From assembly GCF_050563525.1 (NCBI RefSeq), contig NZ_JBNXUN010000012.1, forward strand, positions 62,001-126,000: a DNA stretch of 64,000 bases, in the 5' to 3' direction. The DNA is from Falsiroseomonas sp050563525 (GTDB lineage Bacteria; Pseudomonadota; Alphaproteobacteria; Acetobacterales; Acetobacteraceae). The notes under the pieces are model-generated. The model did not search any database, was not told the origin of the DNA, and worked only from the letters and a program-made list of their open reading frames with translations. Numbering within the stretch: position 1 is the first letter of the stretch; every line of letters begins with the position of its first letter. Made by a program: the position numbers and the translations under genes. Positions 26,164 through 34,543 of the stretch are shown piece by piece.

Positions 26164-29100
26164 TCAGCCCCCGAGCTCGAAGGTTTCGACCAGCAGCGCA
26201 TCGGTCGGCACCAGCCCCATCGCCCGAAGTGCGGCGGGGGAGGCGGCGGCCCAGGACGGCGCCGCGGTGGCGCGGGGGGCGAGCGTGCCCGCCTCCGCCA
26301 CCGACCAGTCGCCGGCCTTCAGGCGCACCTTGTCGGGCCTGGGCACCGCGTAGCGCTCGGCGCGGCGGAGGTCCCCGCGCGCGGCGGCGGCATCCGCCAG
26401 CAGGTCGAGGATGGCGAGCCCGTCCGGCACCATGGCGACCGCGAGGCTGCCGGCCTCGCCGAGCGGCACTTCCTCATACTCCACCGTGACCGCGACCGGC
26501 TGCGCGCAGGTGAAGCCGCCGCTGCCCGCGGCCTGGACGCCGGCTGCCATGCGCTGGAAGCCTGGCCGGGTCAGGCGCTCGTTTTCCGGCACGTCGAGGT
26601 ATTCGGCGACCGGGAAAAACTCCATCAGCGTCTCCGCCTGCGGCAGCGGCGCGCCGTTCAGCGACAGCGTCGGCAGGCCAAGCTGCGGTGCACCTTCCAG
26701 CGGCGCACGGCCGAGACGTTGCAGCTTCACGCCGAGCGGTAGCCGGCGCTGCACGAAGCCCGGCGCGGCGAAGGGATGCACGACGATCTCGCCGGCCTTC
26801 GACGCCGGGCCCTCGGCGAAGGTCAGCATGGTCGGCGTGCCGGATGGCAGCGCCACCACCCAGTTCTCCCGGGCCGTCAGGTCGCGCTCCAGCAGCGCCC
26901 GCAGCTCGGCCAGCGCGATCACCGGCGGCTGCGGCGCGGGATCGTCGCCCCACCGCTCGTCGAAGGAGACCTCGACCGTGAAGAACAGGATCTTCGCCTC
27001 GGCGTGGCCCTTCAGCCGCCAGGCGCCGGGGCCGGACAGCTCGCCCTCGAAGGAGACGCCGAGCAGGCGGCGGCCGCGGAAGCTGATATCGGCGGCGCCG
27101 CGCACCGCCACCTCGAAGCGGAAACAGGGGCTGGTATGGATCAGCGCGTCGAGGCCGAAGCTTGCGCCCAGCGAGATCGGCCCGAACTTGTAGCGGATGC
27201 CGAACTCTGCGCCGAATTGCAGGGTGCCGGCGGCCACCGCGAGGTAGCCGCGCACCCAGGCCTTCACCAGCCCGATGTCGTAGGTCGCGCCCACCCGGTC
27301 CATGGCTGGCAGCCAGTCCGGCTTCGGCTCGTAGCGCGGATGGAAGCCGCCGACCGAGATCAGGAAATGCGCGTTGTCGCCGAAGCCGAAGGACAGCGCG
27401 GCCGAGCCCTGGATCGCGATCGGCCCGAGCCGGCTGTCGCGCAGCTGCCCGTAGAGGCGGATCTGCGGCGGCGAGAACTGGATGACACCGACCACGTCCA
27501 CCTTGATCGAGAAGCGGATCGGGTCCGGCAGGCTGCGGAAGCATTCGATGGCGAGCCGACCGAGCAGGATGATGCGGTCGAGCGAGGTGCGCCGGTCGCC
27601 ACCCCAGTTGTCGAAGGGCAGGATGATGCCGAGCCGTACGGACGAAAGCTGGTCGGAGCCCCAGCCGAGCTCCGCCATCAGCCCGATGGTCATGGCGTCG
27701 CGACGGATGGGGAAGATGGTCTTCAGGGTGGAGATGATGCGCGGTGCGTCGCCCACCGGATTCTCGGGGAACAGCACGTCGTCCATCGCGCCGCTCGGGA
27801 GGGCCGCGAGCAGTGCGGCCTCGTCGAAGCCGTGGTGCAGGCCGATCATGCCGCCCACCGCGTTCAGCGTCAGGCGCAGGAACAGCTCGAGCCCGCCCGG
27901 AAAGCGGGCATAGACCAGGGCGAAGAAGGCATAGGGCGGCGGCGCCTCGCCGAAGGTGGAACCTGGCGGGCGCGTCGAGAGGATGACGATGGCCTTCACC
28001 GCGATCCAGCCGCAGAGCGTCAGGTCCAGCGCGCCGGCGAACTCGCCCTTGTCGAAATCGAGCAGCAGGTAGCCGCCGCCGCTGACCAGCCCGAGATCGA
28101 GCGAGACGCCGATGCCCTTGGGCGGCTGCAGCTTCAGCCCGCCCTTTTCCTTCCCCGCGAACTCGACGTCGAAGCCGAACCGGTCGAGGCTTGCGCCGAA
28201 ATGACCGAGCGCCGGCGGACCGAGGCGGAAGCTGCCGGCGGAGCGGATGCCGAGGCCGATGCCGCCCTTCTTGCCCGGCCCGAGCTCCAGGTCGATGTAG
28301 TCCGCGCGGATGGCCGCGACGGACGCCGCATCGCCGGCGCCGAGGCCGGAAGCCAGCCTGATCTTGAGCCCTGCCGCGCCATCCACCAGGAAGCCGCGCT
28401 TCGCATCGAGCAGCAGTTGTGCGGAGAGCTTCGCAGCCAGCTTCCCGGCGCCGAGCGCACCGAAGATGTCGCCGATGAGTCCGCCCGCATCGCCGGGCTG
28501 CAGCACCAGCTCCGCATCGCTGACCTTCAGGAACAGCCCCGTCCCGTTCTTGCCGATCCGCCCACCCGCCGCGACGCTGCGGAGATCGAGGCGCGACTTG
28601 CCCGCGGTACCGATGCGGAAGGCGGGCACGTCCGGCACTCCGTCGAGCTGGACCGAAAGCTCCACGTCGGGCGGCCCGGCATCGCCAGAGGGGTCGAGCG
28701 TGTTGTCAGCCGTGCGCCACAGCAGCGTGGCGGCGGAGTTCTCCTTCGCCTTCAGCCTCAGCTTGCGCTTTCCAAGGCTGCCATCCGGCTTCGGCAGATC
28801 GAGCTCACCCTCCGCGATCAGCGTGCCGGCGCGGAACAGGAAGCCAGGTCCGCCATCCTCCGCATCGAGCGCGAGGGCGCTGATCACGAAGGCCAGCTTG
28901 ACGGTGGCGGCCGGGCCGTCCTTGCCCTTCACGTGCAGCGCGCCGCCGAAGGAGGCGCTGATCGCGCGGGCGAGAAGGTCCTGCACCTCGCCGACGGAGG
29001 CTGGCGCGTCAGGCGCGGGCGGCACCGGCTCCCACCCCGTGGCGAAGGCGATGCCGCCGGCCTCGCCGGGCGAGAGATAGATGGCGCCTGGCGGCAGCGC

Positions 29101-29706
29101 CTTGACGTCCGCGGCGCCTGGCGCCGTCTTCGCCGCCAGGGTCCGCAGGATCAGCAGCAGCGCCGGCGCGGCCATTCCGGCCAGGGCGTCGTCGCCGCCG
29201 AAGCGCCGCAGCCCGTCGCGCTCCGCCTTGCCGGAAAGGCGATGGAAGATCGCAACCGGGTCAAGCCGTGGCGCCTCCTCCAGCCGCTCGTAGCCCAGCA
29301 TCAGCAGCCGCAGCACGGCGTGGGCCAGCGGGTACTCCGCCCGCACCGTCTCCGCCGCCAGCAGCGTGCACAGCGCGTAGACCGTATCGGCCGCCTTGTC
29401 GCCAAGGTCGCCGGCGCCGAGCAGCCGCTCCGCCAGGCGCCGGATCTCGCCAAGGCCGTTCAGCATCTCGAACAGCGCGTCGTCGAGTGCCGCGTCCTCG
29501 GCCTCGGTGAGCTTCTTCTCCTGCAGCCGGATGTCATCGAGCAGCGCGGGCGTATCCGGCGGCGGCCCGGGCGGCAAGCCGAGTTCGCGCCTAACATGGG
29601 CCAGCAGCGCCGGGCTCTCCGCCGCGCGCCGCATGCCGTCGAGCGCAAGCCGCGTCCAGCGCGCCAGCGTGGAAACCGGGCCCGGGATATGCGGCCCGGC
29701 GGGCAT
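26164..29706 (-). CDS. uncharacterised 1180-aa protein, beta-rich, possibly DUF6603-like
   Basis: Residues 1 to about 200 look helical. From about 270 to 900 the sequence is a long run of alternating hydrophobic and Gly/charged residues, as in extended amphipathic beta sheet, for example GGIGLGIRSAGSFRLGPPAL and GGGYLLLDFDKGEFAGALDL. Near residue 770-860 are SVGGFHPRYEPKPDWLPAMD and EFGIRYKFGPISLGASFGLD, which resemble, from memory, the DUF6603 family. There is no signal peptide. The start codon shares one base with the PhoD-like stop (TGATG). The long beta region could form a solenoid or groove; this is a structural guess. Confidence 0.82.
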   Translation of the reverse strand: MPAGPHIPGPVSTLARWTRLALDGMRRAAESPALLAHVRRELGLPPGPPPDTPALLDDIRLQEKKLTEAEDAALDDALFEMLNGLGEIRRLAERLLGAGDLGDKAADTVYALCTLLAAETVRAEYPLAHAVLRLLMLGYERLEEAPRLDPVAIFHRLSGKAERDGLRRFGGDDALAGMAAPALLLILRTLAAKTAPGAADVKALPPGAIYLSPGEAGGIAFATGWEPVPPAPDAPASVGEVQDLLARAISASFGGALHVKGKDGPAATVKLAFVISALALDAEDGGPGFLFRAGTLIAEGELDLPKPDGSLGKRKLRLKAKENSAATLLWRTADNTLDPSGDAGPPDVELSVQLDGVPDVPAFRIGTAGKSRLDLRSVAAGGRIGKNGTGLFLKVSDAELVLQPGDAGGLIGDIFGALGAGKLAAKLSAQLLLDAKRGFLVDGAAGLKIRLASGLGAGDAASVAAIRADYIDLELGPGKKGGIGLGIRSAGSFRLGPPALGHFGASLDRFGFDVEFAGKEKGGLKLQPPKGIGVSLDLGLVSGGGYLLLDFDKGEFAGALDLTLCGWIAVKAIVILSTRPPGSTFGEAPPPYAFFALVYARFPGGLELFLRLTLNAVGGMIGLHHGFDEAALLAALPSGAMDDVLFPENPVGDAPRIISTLKTIFPIRRDAMTIGLMAELGWGSDQLSSVRLGIILPFDNWGGDRRTSLDRIILLGRLAIECFRSLPDPIRFSIKVDVVGVIQFSPPQIRLYGQLRDSRLGPIAIQGSAALSFGFGDNAHFLISVGGFHPRYEPKPDWLPAMDRVGATYDIGLVKAWVRGYLAVAAGTLQFGAEFGIRYKFGPISLGASFGLDALIHTSPCFRFEVAVRGAADISFRGRRLLGVSFEGELSGPGAWRLKGHAEAKILFFTVEVSFDERWGDDPAPQPPVIALAELRALLERDLTARENWVVALPSGTPTMLTFAEGPASKAGEIVVHPFAAPGFVQRRLPLGVKLQRLGRAPLEGAPQLGLPTLSLNGAPLPQAETLMEFFPVAEYLDVPENERLTRPGFQRMAAGVQAAGSGGFTCAQPVAVTVEYEEVPLGEAGSLAVAMVPDGLAILDLLADAAAARGDLRRAERYAVPRPDKVRLKAGDWSVAEAGTLAPRATAAPSWAAASPAALRAMGLVPTDALLVETFELGG

Positions 29707-32399
29707 CAGGCGCCGGCCGGCGGCAGGGTGGGGCGCGTGCCGTCGACAGCAAGCGGAACCACGAAGTTGGTGTGCGGGTGGCCCTTCGAGAGGTCGGCCC
29801 CGAAGCCGAAGGGCTTGTCGGCAGGAAACGGCACGACCTTGTCCTCCGGATAGTCGCGGCGCGTGGTGGAGATGAGGTCGTGCACCACCGCGACCGGCTC
29901 GCCCGCATCGTTCAGCTGGAAGCGGATGATCCCGACGTTGTTCGTCAGCACCGCCTCGCGCAGCGGCATGAAGCGATCGCCCAGCGCCGCCGCATGCGCA
30001 TCGGCCGCGCGCTGCGCCCGTTCCAGCCCGCGCGGCAGGTCCGTCGCCTTCCTTACCTTTTCCGCGGTGCGCGTGGCGGGCTCGGCGAGCGCGGCGCCAC
30101 GCGCCTCATCCGGACGGATGTCGCGCAGCGTGATCATGCGCCAGGCCCAATCGGGGGGGTTGGCCGCATCTTCCGCCACGCCTTGGGGCCAGCCCGCTGT
30201 GCGCAGCAGGGCGGGCTCCTCCTCCTCCAGCCGCCGGCGTTGCAGCAGGGACAGGTCGGCGTCGTCGGGTACCGTCAGCTTCGCCTTGCCCTTCCAGCCG
30301 ACGCCCTCGACGCCCTTCGGCGCCATCCAGAGGTTGAGCCAGTGCCAACCGCGGTAGATCGCCTCCGCCTCCGGCAGCAGGGCATTGCGCGATGCGGATG
30401 AGGTGAGCTGGACGATGCGCGAGGCCTCCCATGCGCCCTGCTTGCGCGCCCAGCGGTCCATCGCCAGCGACAGGCCGTAATGGACGTCGCCACCGAGCAC
30501 CACGACGCGCGGATGGTTGGCGAGGCGCGCGAGAAGGTCCTGCAGCGCGGCCTCGTTGGACGGCCAGCTTTCCGTGTCAGCGAAGAAGTCACCGCGCGTG
30601 CGGCCGGCCGCGAAGGCGAGGGCGGAGCCGGCCGGCTTGCCGTCGGCGGGCTGTGCGTCCGCATCCTCGGCCCGGCCCTTCCAGGCGCGCACCACGTCGA
30701 ACCCGCGCACGGCGAGCGGCTGGATCATGCGCTCCATGATCTCCGGCCCGAGCACGGGGGTGGAGGCGATGACCAGCAGCACCTCCTGCGCGTTGCGGGC
30801 CGGGGCATCCGGCACCTGGTCCTCCAGCGTGTCGCCGAGCAGCCGCGCCGGCTCGACGCCACCTTGCGGGAAGGTGCGCCGCGTGCGGCTGTCCAGCACG
30901 CGCACGGCATGCACCTGGCCGGGCGCGGTGTAGTGGAAGGTGGCACGCTTCTCCTTCGCCTCCGGCTTGCGCGACGCCATGGTCAGACCGAGCAGCTCGT
31001 CCAGTTCCGCCTGCCGGGCCGCATCGCGATCGCGCGTGTTCGCGAGCCAGCCCGTCGCCGCCTCCAGAAGTTTCCGGTTGGGTGAGTCCGCCTTCTCGAA
31101 GGACGGCCAATCCGAGCCCCAGGCCTGGAAGAAGGTGTAGGCGACGAGTGCGTTGCGCATCACCGCGACACCGAGCGGCTTGGTCAGGACCCGGCGTTCC
31201 CAGGCCGCGTTGATGTTCCAGTCGTCGGTCACGTCGTGGTCGTCGAAGATCATCAGCGTCGGGGTATTTGCCAGCACCCGCGCGACCTTCCCGACCGTCG
31301 CCGCGAAGACGCGCAGGCGCTGACGCTCCGCCTCGAAGCCCGGCCCGATTGTCACCGCGATGCGGCCCGGCAACCCTGGCCCGCCTTCCGCGGGCAGCAG
31401 CGCGTCGAGGTCGGTCAGCGGGAAGGGCCCTGGCGCCGTGCCGGACTGCGCGCTGCACGCGGCGAGGTCGGCGACCGCGCGCCAGCAGAGCGGTGACCAG
31501 GCCAGCAGGTACATCGCCGCGTACTCACCGAATGTGAGCAGGTGGTTCTGCGCCTCGACCGAAGTGAACCCGCCTGCACCGCGGATGAGGACGGTACGAC
31601 GCAGAGGCGGTACGGTTGTCGCGGTGACGTCGGCCAGGCTGCCATCCGCGCGCGGCAGCTGCTCCGTGCCGCCCATCAGGTCGGCGGCGAGCTGCTGGAC
31701 CATGTGCAGCAGCGCCGTCGGCACGTCGTCCGCGTAGATCTGGTCGCCTGTCAGGAAAAGCTGGTGCGGCCGTCCGAGCGAGACCGGCGGCTCGCCGACC
31801 TTTCCAGCCAGCGCGTCGTCCAGCCAGGAAAGCGCATCCGTGCCGGAGCCATGTGCCTTGCGGCAGCTCGCATGCGCGATGCGAAGTTCATCCAGGGCCG
31901 CGGGCGGGGCGACGAAGCCAGGTAGCTTCTTCTCGCCACCTCCAAGGCCAAAGACCGCTGGCGCGAGCGGCGAGATGTTCTCGATCTTGCGGACGCCGTC
32001 GTCACCCTTGGGGTCATCCTCCAGCAGTCCGAGTGCCAGCAGGCCCTTCGCCGCGCCACCGGCCACCGGCGCCAGGACGACGTCGTAGCTGTAGCGGGCG
32101 CCTGGCCGCAGGTGGCCGGGCTGCAGCGCCGGGGTCCCCGGGTTGTTCGCAGCACCCTCCGGCCGCCCGGCGCGGACCAGGGCCACATGCAGCCCTTCGC
32201 CGAGGCGGCGGGTCGTCGCCGTACCGCTTCCGACCGGGGCGAGCCCATCCGATGCGCCGGGTCCGGACGATGTCGCCTCGCCCTCGAACAGCGTCAGCGC
32301 GACCAGGCAAGCTTCGCGGCAGGCGAGCCAGACGGTGACGGTCTGACCATCCAACCGACGCAACATGGGTCCGGCGAGCAGGAGCGGCAGGTCAGCCAT
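29706..32399 (-). CDS. PhoD-like metallophosphatase (alkaline phosphatase D family), no signal peptide
   Basis: This 897-aa protein is the first gene of the giant-protein operon. An N-terminal beta domain (residues 1 to about 150) precedes a PhoD-type phosphatase core: RIAHASCRKA (173-182), LTGDQIYADDV (216-226), IFDDHDVTDDWNINAAW (384-400) and VVVLGGDVHYGLSLAMDRWA (632-651). These carry the Asp and His metal ligands of the family. PhoD enzymes hydrolyse phosphomonoesters or phosphodiesters and are usually Tat-exported with about 500 aa. This one starts MADLPLLLAGPMLRR with no signal and is far longer, so it is probably cytoplasmic or carried by a partner. About 240 further residues follow the core. 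Phosphatase fold is firm; substrate is unknown. Confidence 0.85.
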   Translation of the reverse strand: MADLPLLLAGPMLRRLDGQTVTVWLACREACLVALTLFEGEATSSGPGASDGLAPVGSGTATTRRLGEGLHVALVRAGRPEGAANNPGTPALQPGHLRPGARYSYDVVLAPVAGGAAKGLLALGLLEDDPKGDDGVRKIENISPLAPAVFGLGGGEKKLPGFVAPPAALDELRIAHASCRKAHGSGTDALSWLDDALAGKVGEPPVSLGRPHQLFLTGDQIYADDVPTALLHMVQQLAADLMGGTEQLPRADGSLADVTATTVPPLRRTVLIRGAGGFTSVEAQNHLLTFGEYAAMYLLAWSPLCWRAVADLAACSAQSGTAPGPFPLTDLDALLPAEGGPGLPGRIAVTIGPGFEAERQRLRVFAATVGKVARVLANTPTLMIFDDHDVTDDWNINAAWERRVLTKPLGVAVMRNALVAYTFFQAWGSDWPSFEKADSPNRKLLEAATGWLANTRDRDAARQAELDELLGLTMASRKPEAKEKRATFHYTAPGQVHAVRVLDSRTRRTFPQGGVEPARLLGDTLEDQVPDAPARNAQEVLLVIASTPVLGPEIMERMIQPLAVRGFDVVRAWKGRAEDADAQPADGKPAGSALAFAAGRTRGDFFADTESWPSNEAALQDLLARLANHPRVVVLGGDVHYGLSLAMDRWARKQGAWEASRIVQLTSSASRNALLPEAEAIYRGWHWLNLWMAPKGVEGVGWKGKAKLTVPDDADLSLLQRRRLEEEEPALLRTAGWPQGVAEDAANPPDWAWRMITLRDIRPDEARGAALAEPATRTAEKVRKATDLPRGLERAQRAADAHAAALGDRFMPLREAVLTNNVGIIRFQLNDAGEPVAVVHDLISTTRRDYPEDKVVPFPADKPFGFGADLSKGHPHTNFVVPLAVDGTRPTLPPAGA

Positions 32400-32839
32400 G
32401 AGGCTGCGCCCCGCGATGCGGTTCGAATGGTGGCTGTGCGAGCGCTGGCATGGAGGCAGCCGGGGCGGGGCACGGGCGACGAATGATCCCGCGAGACAGA
32501 TGGCGCCGGATGCGCTGGTCGACCTTCACCGGATAAGGCACCAAGTCGCAACTCGACGCCATGGCCGCCTTCCTCCAGGCGCAGGACTTCCGCACGGTCC
32601 GCCCTGCCATCGTCACGCCCAGGCCGATGATCTGCCCAGTCAATCCTGCGTGACGGCTGCAACCCGAGCGCGAAGCGCCAACGTATTTCCGGTTGATGGA
32701 CTCCGCGCCCTGGGAGGTGTTGCACTCCGCATGCAGGCCTGCCTACGCTCACGGTGCCCTTATGGGGCAGGCCGATTGCCGGCGGCAGATTGAACTTGTC
32801 GATCATGCGCATGCCGAGGACAGGTGGAGCATCGACTGC
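32400..32839. other. 440-bp divergent intergenic region
   Basis: This region separates the giant-protein operon (minus) from the formate dehydrogenase genes (plus) and must hold promoters for both. Short frames exist in it on both strands, but none has a recognisable product or a good ribosome site. I see no clear palindrome, repeat or terminator. Confidence 0.5.
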
Positions 32840-34543
32840 ATGGTGAACCCACCCACCTATTCGCCTCCGGTCATGGACCCGCCGACAGCACGCCGCGCGC
32901 CACGCTTTGGTCCGCGTGGCCGCAGCGTCACGGCGGACATGCGCGAGGCGGTCGCCACCGCGCTCACGGGGATGGACCAGCGGCGCGACCTGTTGATTGA
33001 GCACCTTCACGCCTTGCAGGACCACTTCGGCTGCCTGCGGGAAGGCCACCTGCTGGCCCTGGCGGCAATGCTGCGCCTGGCGCCGGTCGAGGTCTTCGAG
33101 GTTGCCACCTTCTACGCGCATTTCGACGTGGTTGACGATGCCGCGCCGGAACCGGAGCCCGTCACGGTGCGTGTCTGCGAGAGCCTGCCCTGCGCCATGG
33201 CCGGTGCGATGCGGCTGATGCAGGCGCTGCGCGATGCCCCCATCGCAGGTGCAAGACTGGTCGCGGTTCCCTGCATGGGGGCCTGCCATCACGCGCCCGC
33301 CTGCGCCGTCGGACATGACCTGGTGGAGGCGGCGACGCCGGAGAGCATTGCGCGTGCCGTGACCAGCGACGTGCCGGAGATGCCGGCGCCGCCAACGCTG
33401 TCGAACTACCGCGCCCGTGGCGGCTACCGCGTGCTGGCGGCGGCGCTGGCGGGCGATCTGCCGCGCGAAGTGATGCTGGCGCGGGTGCAGGAGTCCGGGC
33501 TACGCGGCCTCGGCGGCGCGGGTTTCCCGGCGGCGCGGAAGTGGACACTCGTGCGCGCCAATCCTGGTCCGCGTCATGTCGTGGTGAATGCCGACGAAGG
33601 CGAGCCGGGCACGTTCAAGGACCGCTACTGCCTGGAGACCGATCCACATCGTGTGCTGGAAGGCATGCTGCTCGCCGCGCATGCGGTCCAGGCGGAGGCC
33701 TGCTGGATCTACCTGCGTGATGAATACCCGCATCTGCGCCGCGCATTGCAACGGGAGCTCGCCGCCCTGGCACATGCAGGCCTCACCGGCATGCCCATCC
33801 ACCTGCGGCGCGGCGCCGGCGCGTATATCTGCGGCGAGGAAACCGCGCTGCTGGAGAGCCTGGAGGGCCGTCGTGGCTATCCCCGGCACAAGCCGCCCTT
33901 TCCCGGCGAGGCGGGCCTGTTCGGCCAGCCAACGCTGATCCACAACGTCGAGACGCTGTGGTTCCTGCCACAGATCCTGGGCACGCCAGGGGGCCCCGCC
34001 GACTATGCGGCGCAGGGACGGCGCGGGCGCACCGGCCTGCGCTTCTTCTCGGTCTCCGGCCGCGTGCGCCACCCCGGGGAAAAGCTGGCACCCGCCGGTG
34101 TCACCGTGCGCGAGTTGATCGAGGAGTTCTGCGGCGGCATGGCGCCAGGCCACCGTTTCGTGGCCTATCTGCCGGGTGGCGCCTCCGGCGGGATCCTGCC
34201 GGAGCGTCTCGGCGACCTGCCGCTCGATTTTGGCACGCTCGATGCGCAGGGCTGCTTCGTCGGCTCCGGCGCCGTGGTGGTGCTGTCGGACCAGGACGAC
34301 CTGGCGGAGGCGGCGCGCAACCTGATGCGCTTCTTCCGCGATGAAAGCTGTGGCCAATGCACGCCGTGCCGCGTCGGTACCGCCAAGGCAGCGCACCTGC
34401 TGGACGCGCCGGTCTGGGACCGCGCGCTGCTGAAGGACCTGGCGCAGGCCATGGCGGATGGCTCGATCTGCGGGCTTGGCCAAGCGGCGATGAACCCGGT
34501 GCTGACCCTGCTGCGCCATTTTCCCGAAGACAGTCTGCCATGA
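32840..34543 (+). CDS. NAD-dependent formate dehydrogenase beta subunit (NuoE-NuoF fusion)
   Basis: This 567-aa diaphorase subunit passes electrons from the alpha subunit to NAD. Residues 1 to about 170 are NuoE-like with a 2Fe-2S site (CESLPC and CMGAC). The remainder is NuoF-like: FMN site GLRGLGGAGFPAARKW, NAD-site motif NADEGEPGTFKDR, GAGAYICGEETALLESLEG, and 4Fe-4S ligands in ESCGQCTPCRVGT plus SICGLG. Size and fusion match the beta subunit of the methylotroph-type tungsten/molybdenum formate dehydrogenase. I chose the ATG at 32840, which has AGGTGGAG about 10 nt upstream; a later ATG at 32873 is possible. Its stop overlaps the alpha-subunit start by 4 nt. Confidence 0.9.
   Translation: MVNPPTYSPPVMDPPTARRAPRFGPRGRSVTADMREAVATALTGMDQRRDLLIEHLHALQDHFGCLREGHLLALAAMLRLAPVEVFEVATFYAHFDVVDDAAPEPEPVTVRVCESLPCAMAGAMRLMQALRDAPIAGARLVAVPCMGACHHAPACAVGHDLVEAATPESIARAVTSDVPEMPAPPTLSNYRARGGYRVLAAALAGDLPREVMLARVQESGLRGLGGAGFPAARKWTLVRANPGPRHVVVNADEGEPGTFKDRYCLETDPHRVLEGMLLAAHAVQAEACWIYLRDEYPHLRRALQRELAALAHAGLTGMPIHLRRGAGAYICGEETALLESLEGRRGYPRHKPPFPGEAGLFGQPTLIHNVETLWFLPQILGTPGGPADYAAQGRRGRTGLRFFSVSGRVRHPGEKLAPAGVTVRELIEEFCGGMAPGHRFVAYLPGGASGGILPERLGDLPLDFGTLDAQGCFVGSGAVVVLSDQDDLAEAARNLMRFFRDESCGQCTPCRVGTAKAAHLLDAPVWDRALLKDLAQAMADGSICGLGQAAMNPVLTLLRHFPEDSLP

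Noticed and set aside
16161..32399. Calling the giant-protein operon a contractile injection system, type VI system or prophage
   Set aside because: No tube, sheath, baseplate, spike, ATPase, capsid, terminase or integrase gene is present in the window, so only the loose impression of large structural proteins supports it.
32392..32643. Minus-strand frame upstream of the PhoD-like gene as a transposase remnant
   Set aside because: A basic stretch looked vaguely transposase-like but no catalytic motif or terminal repeats could be found.
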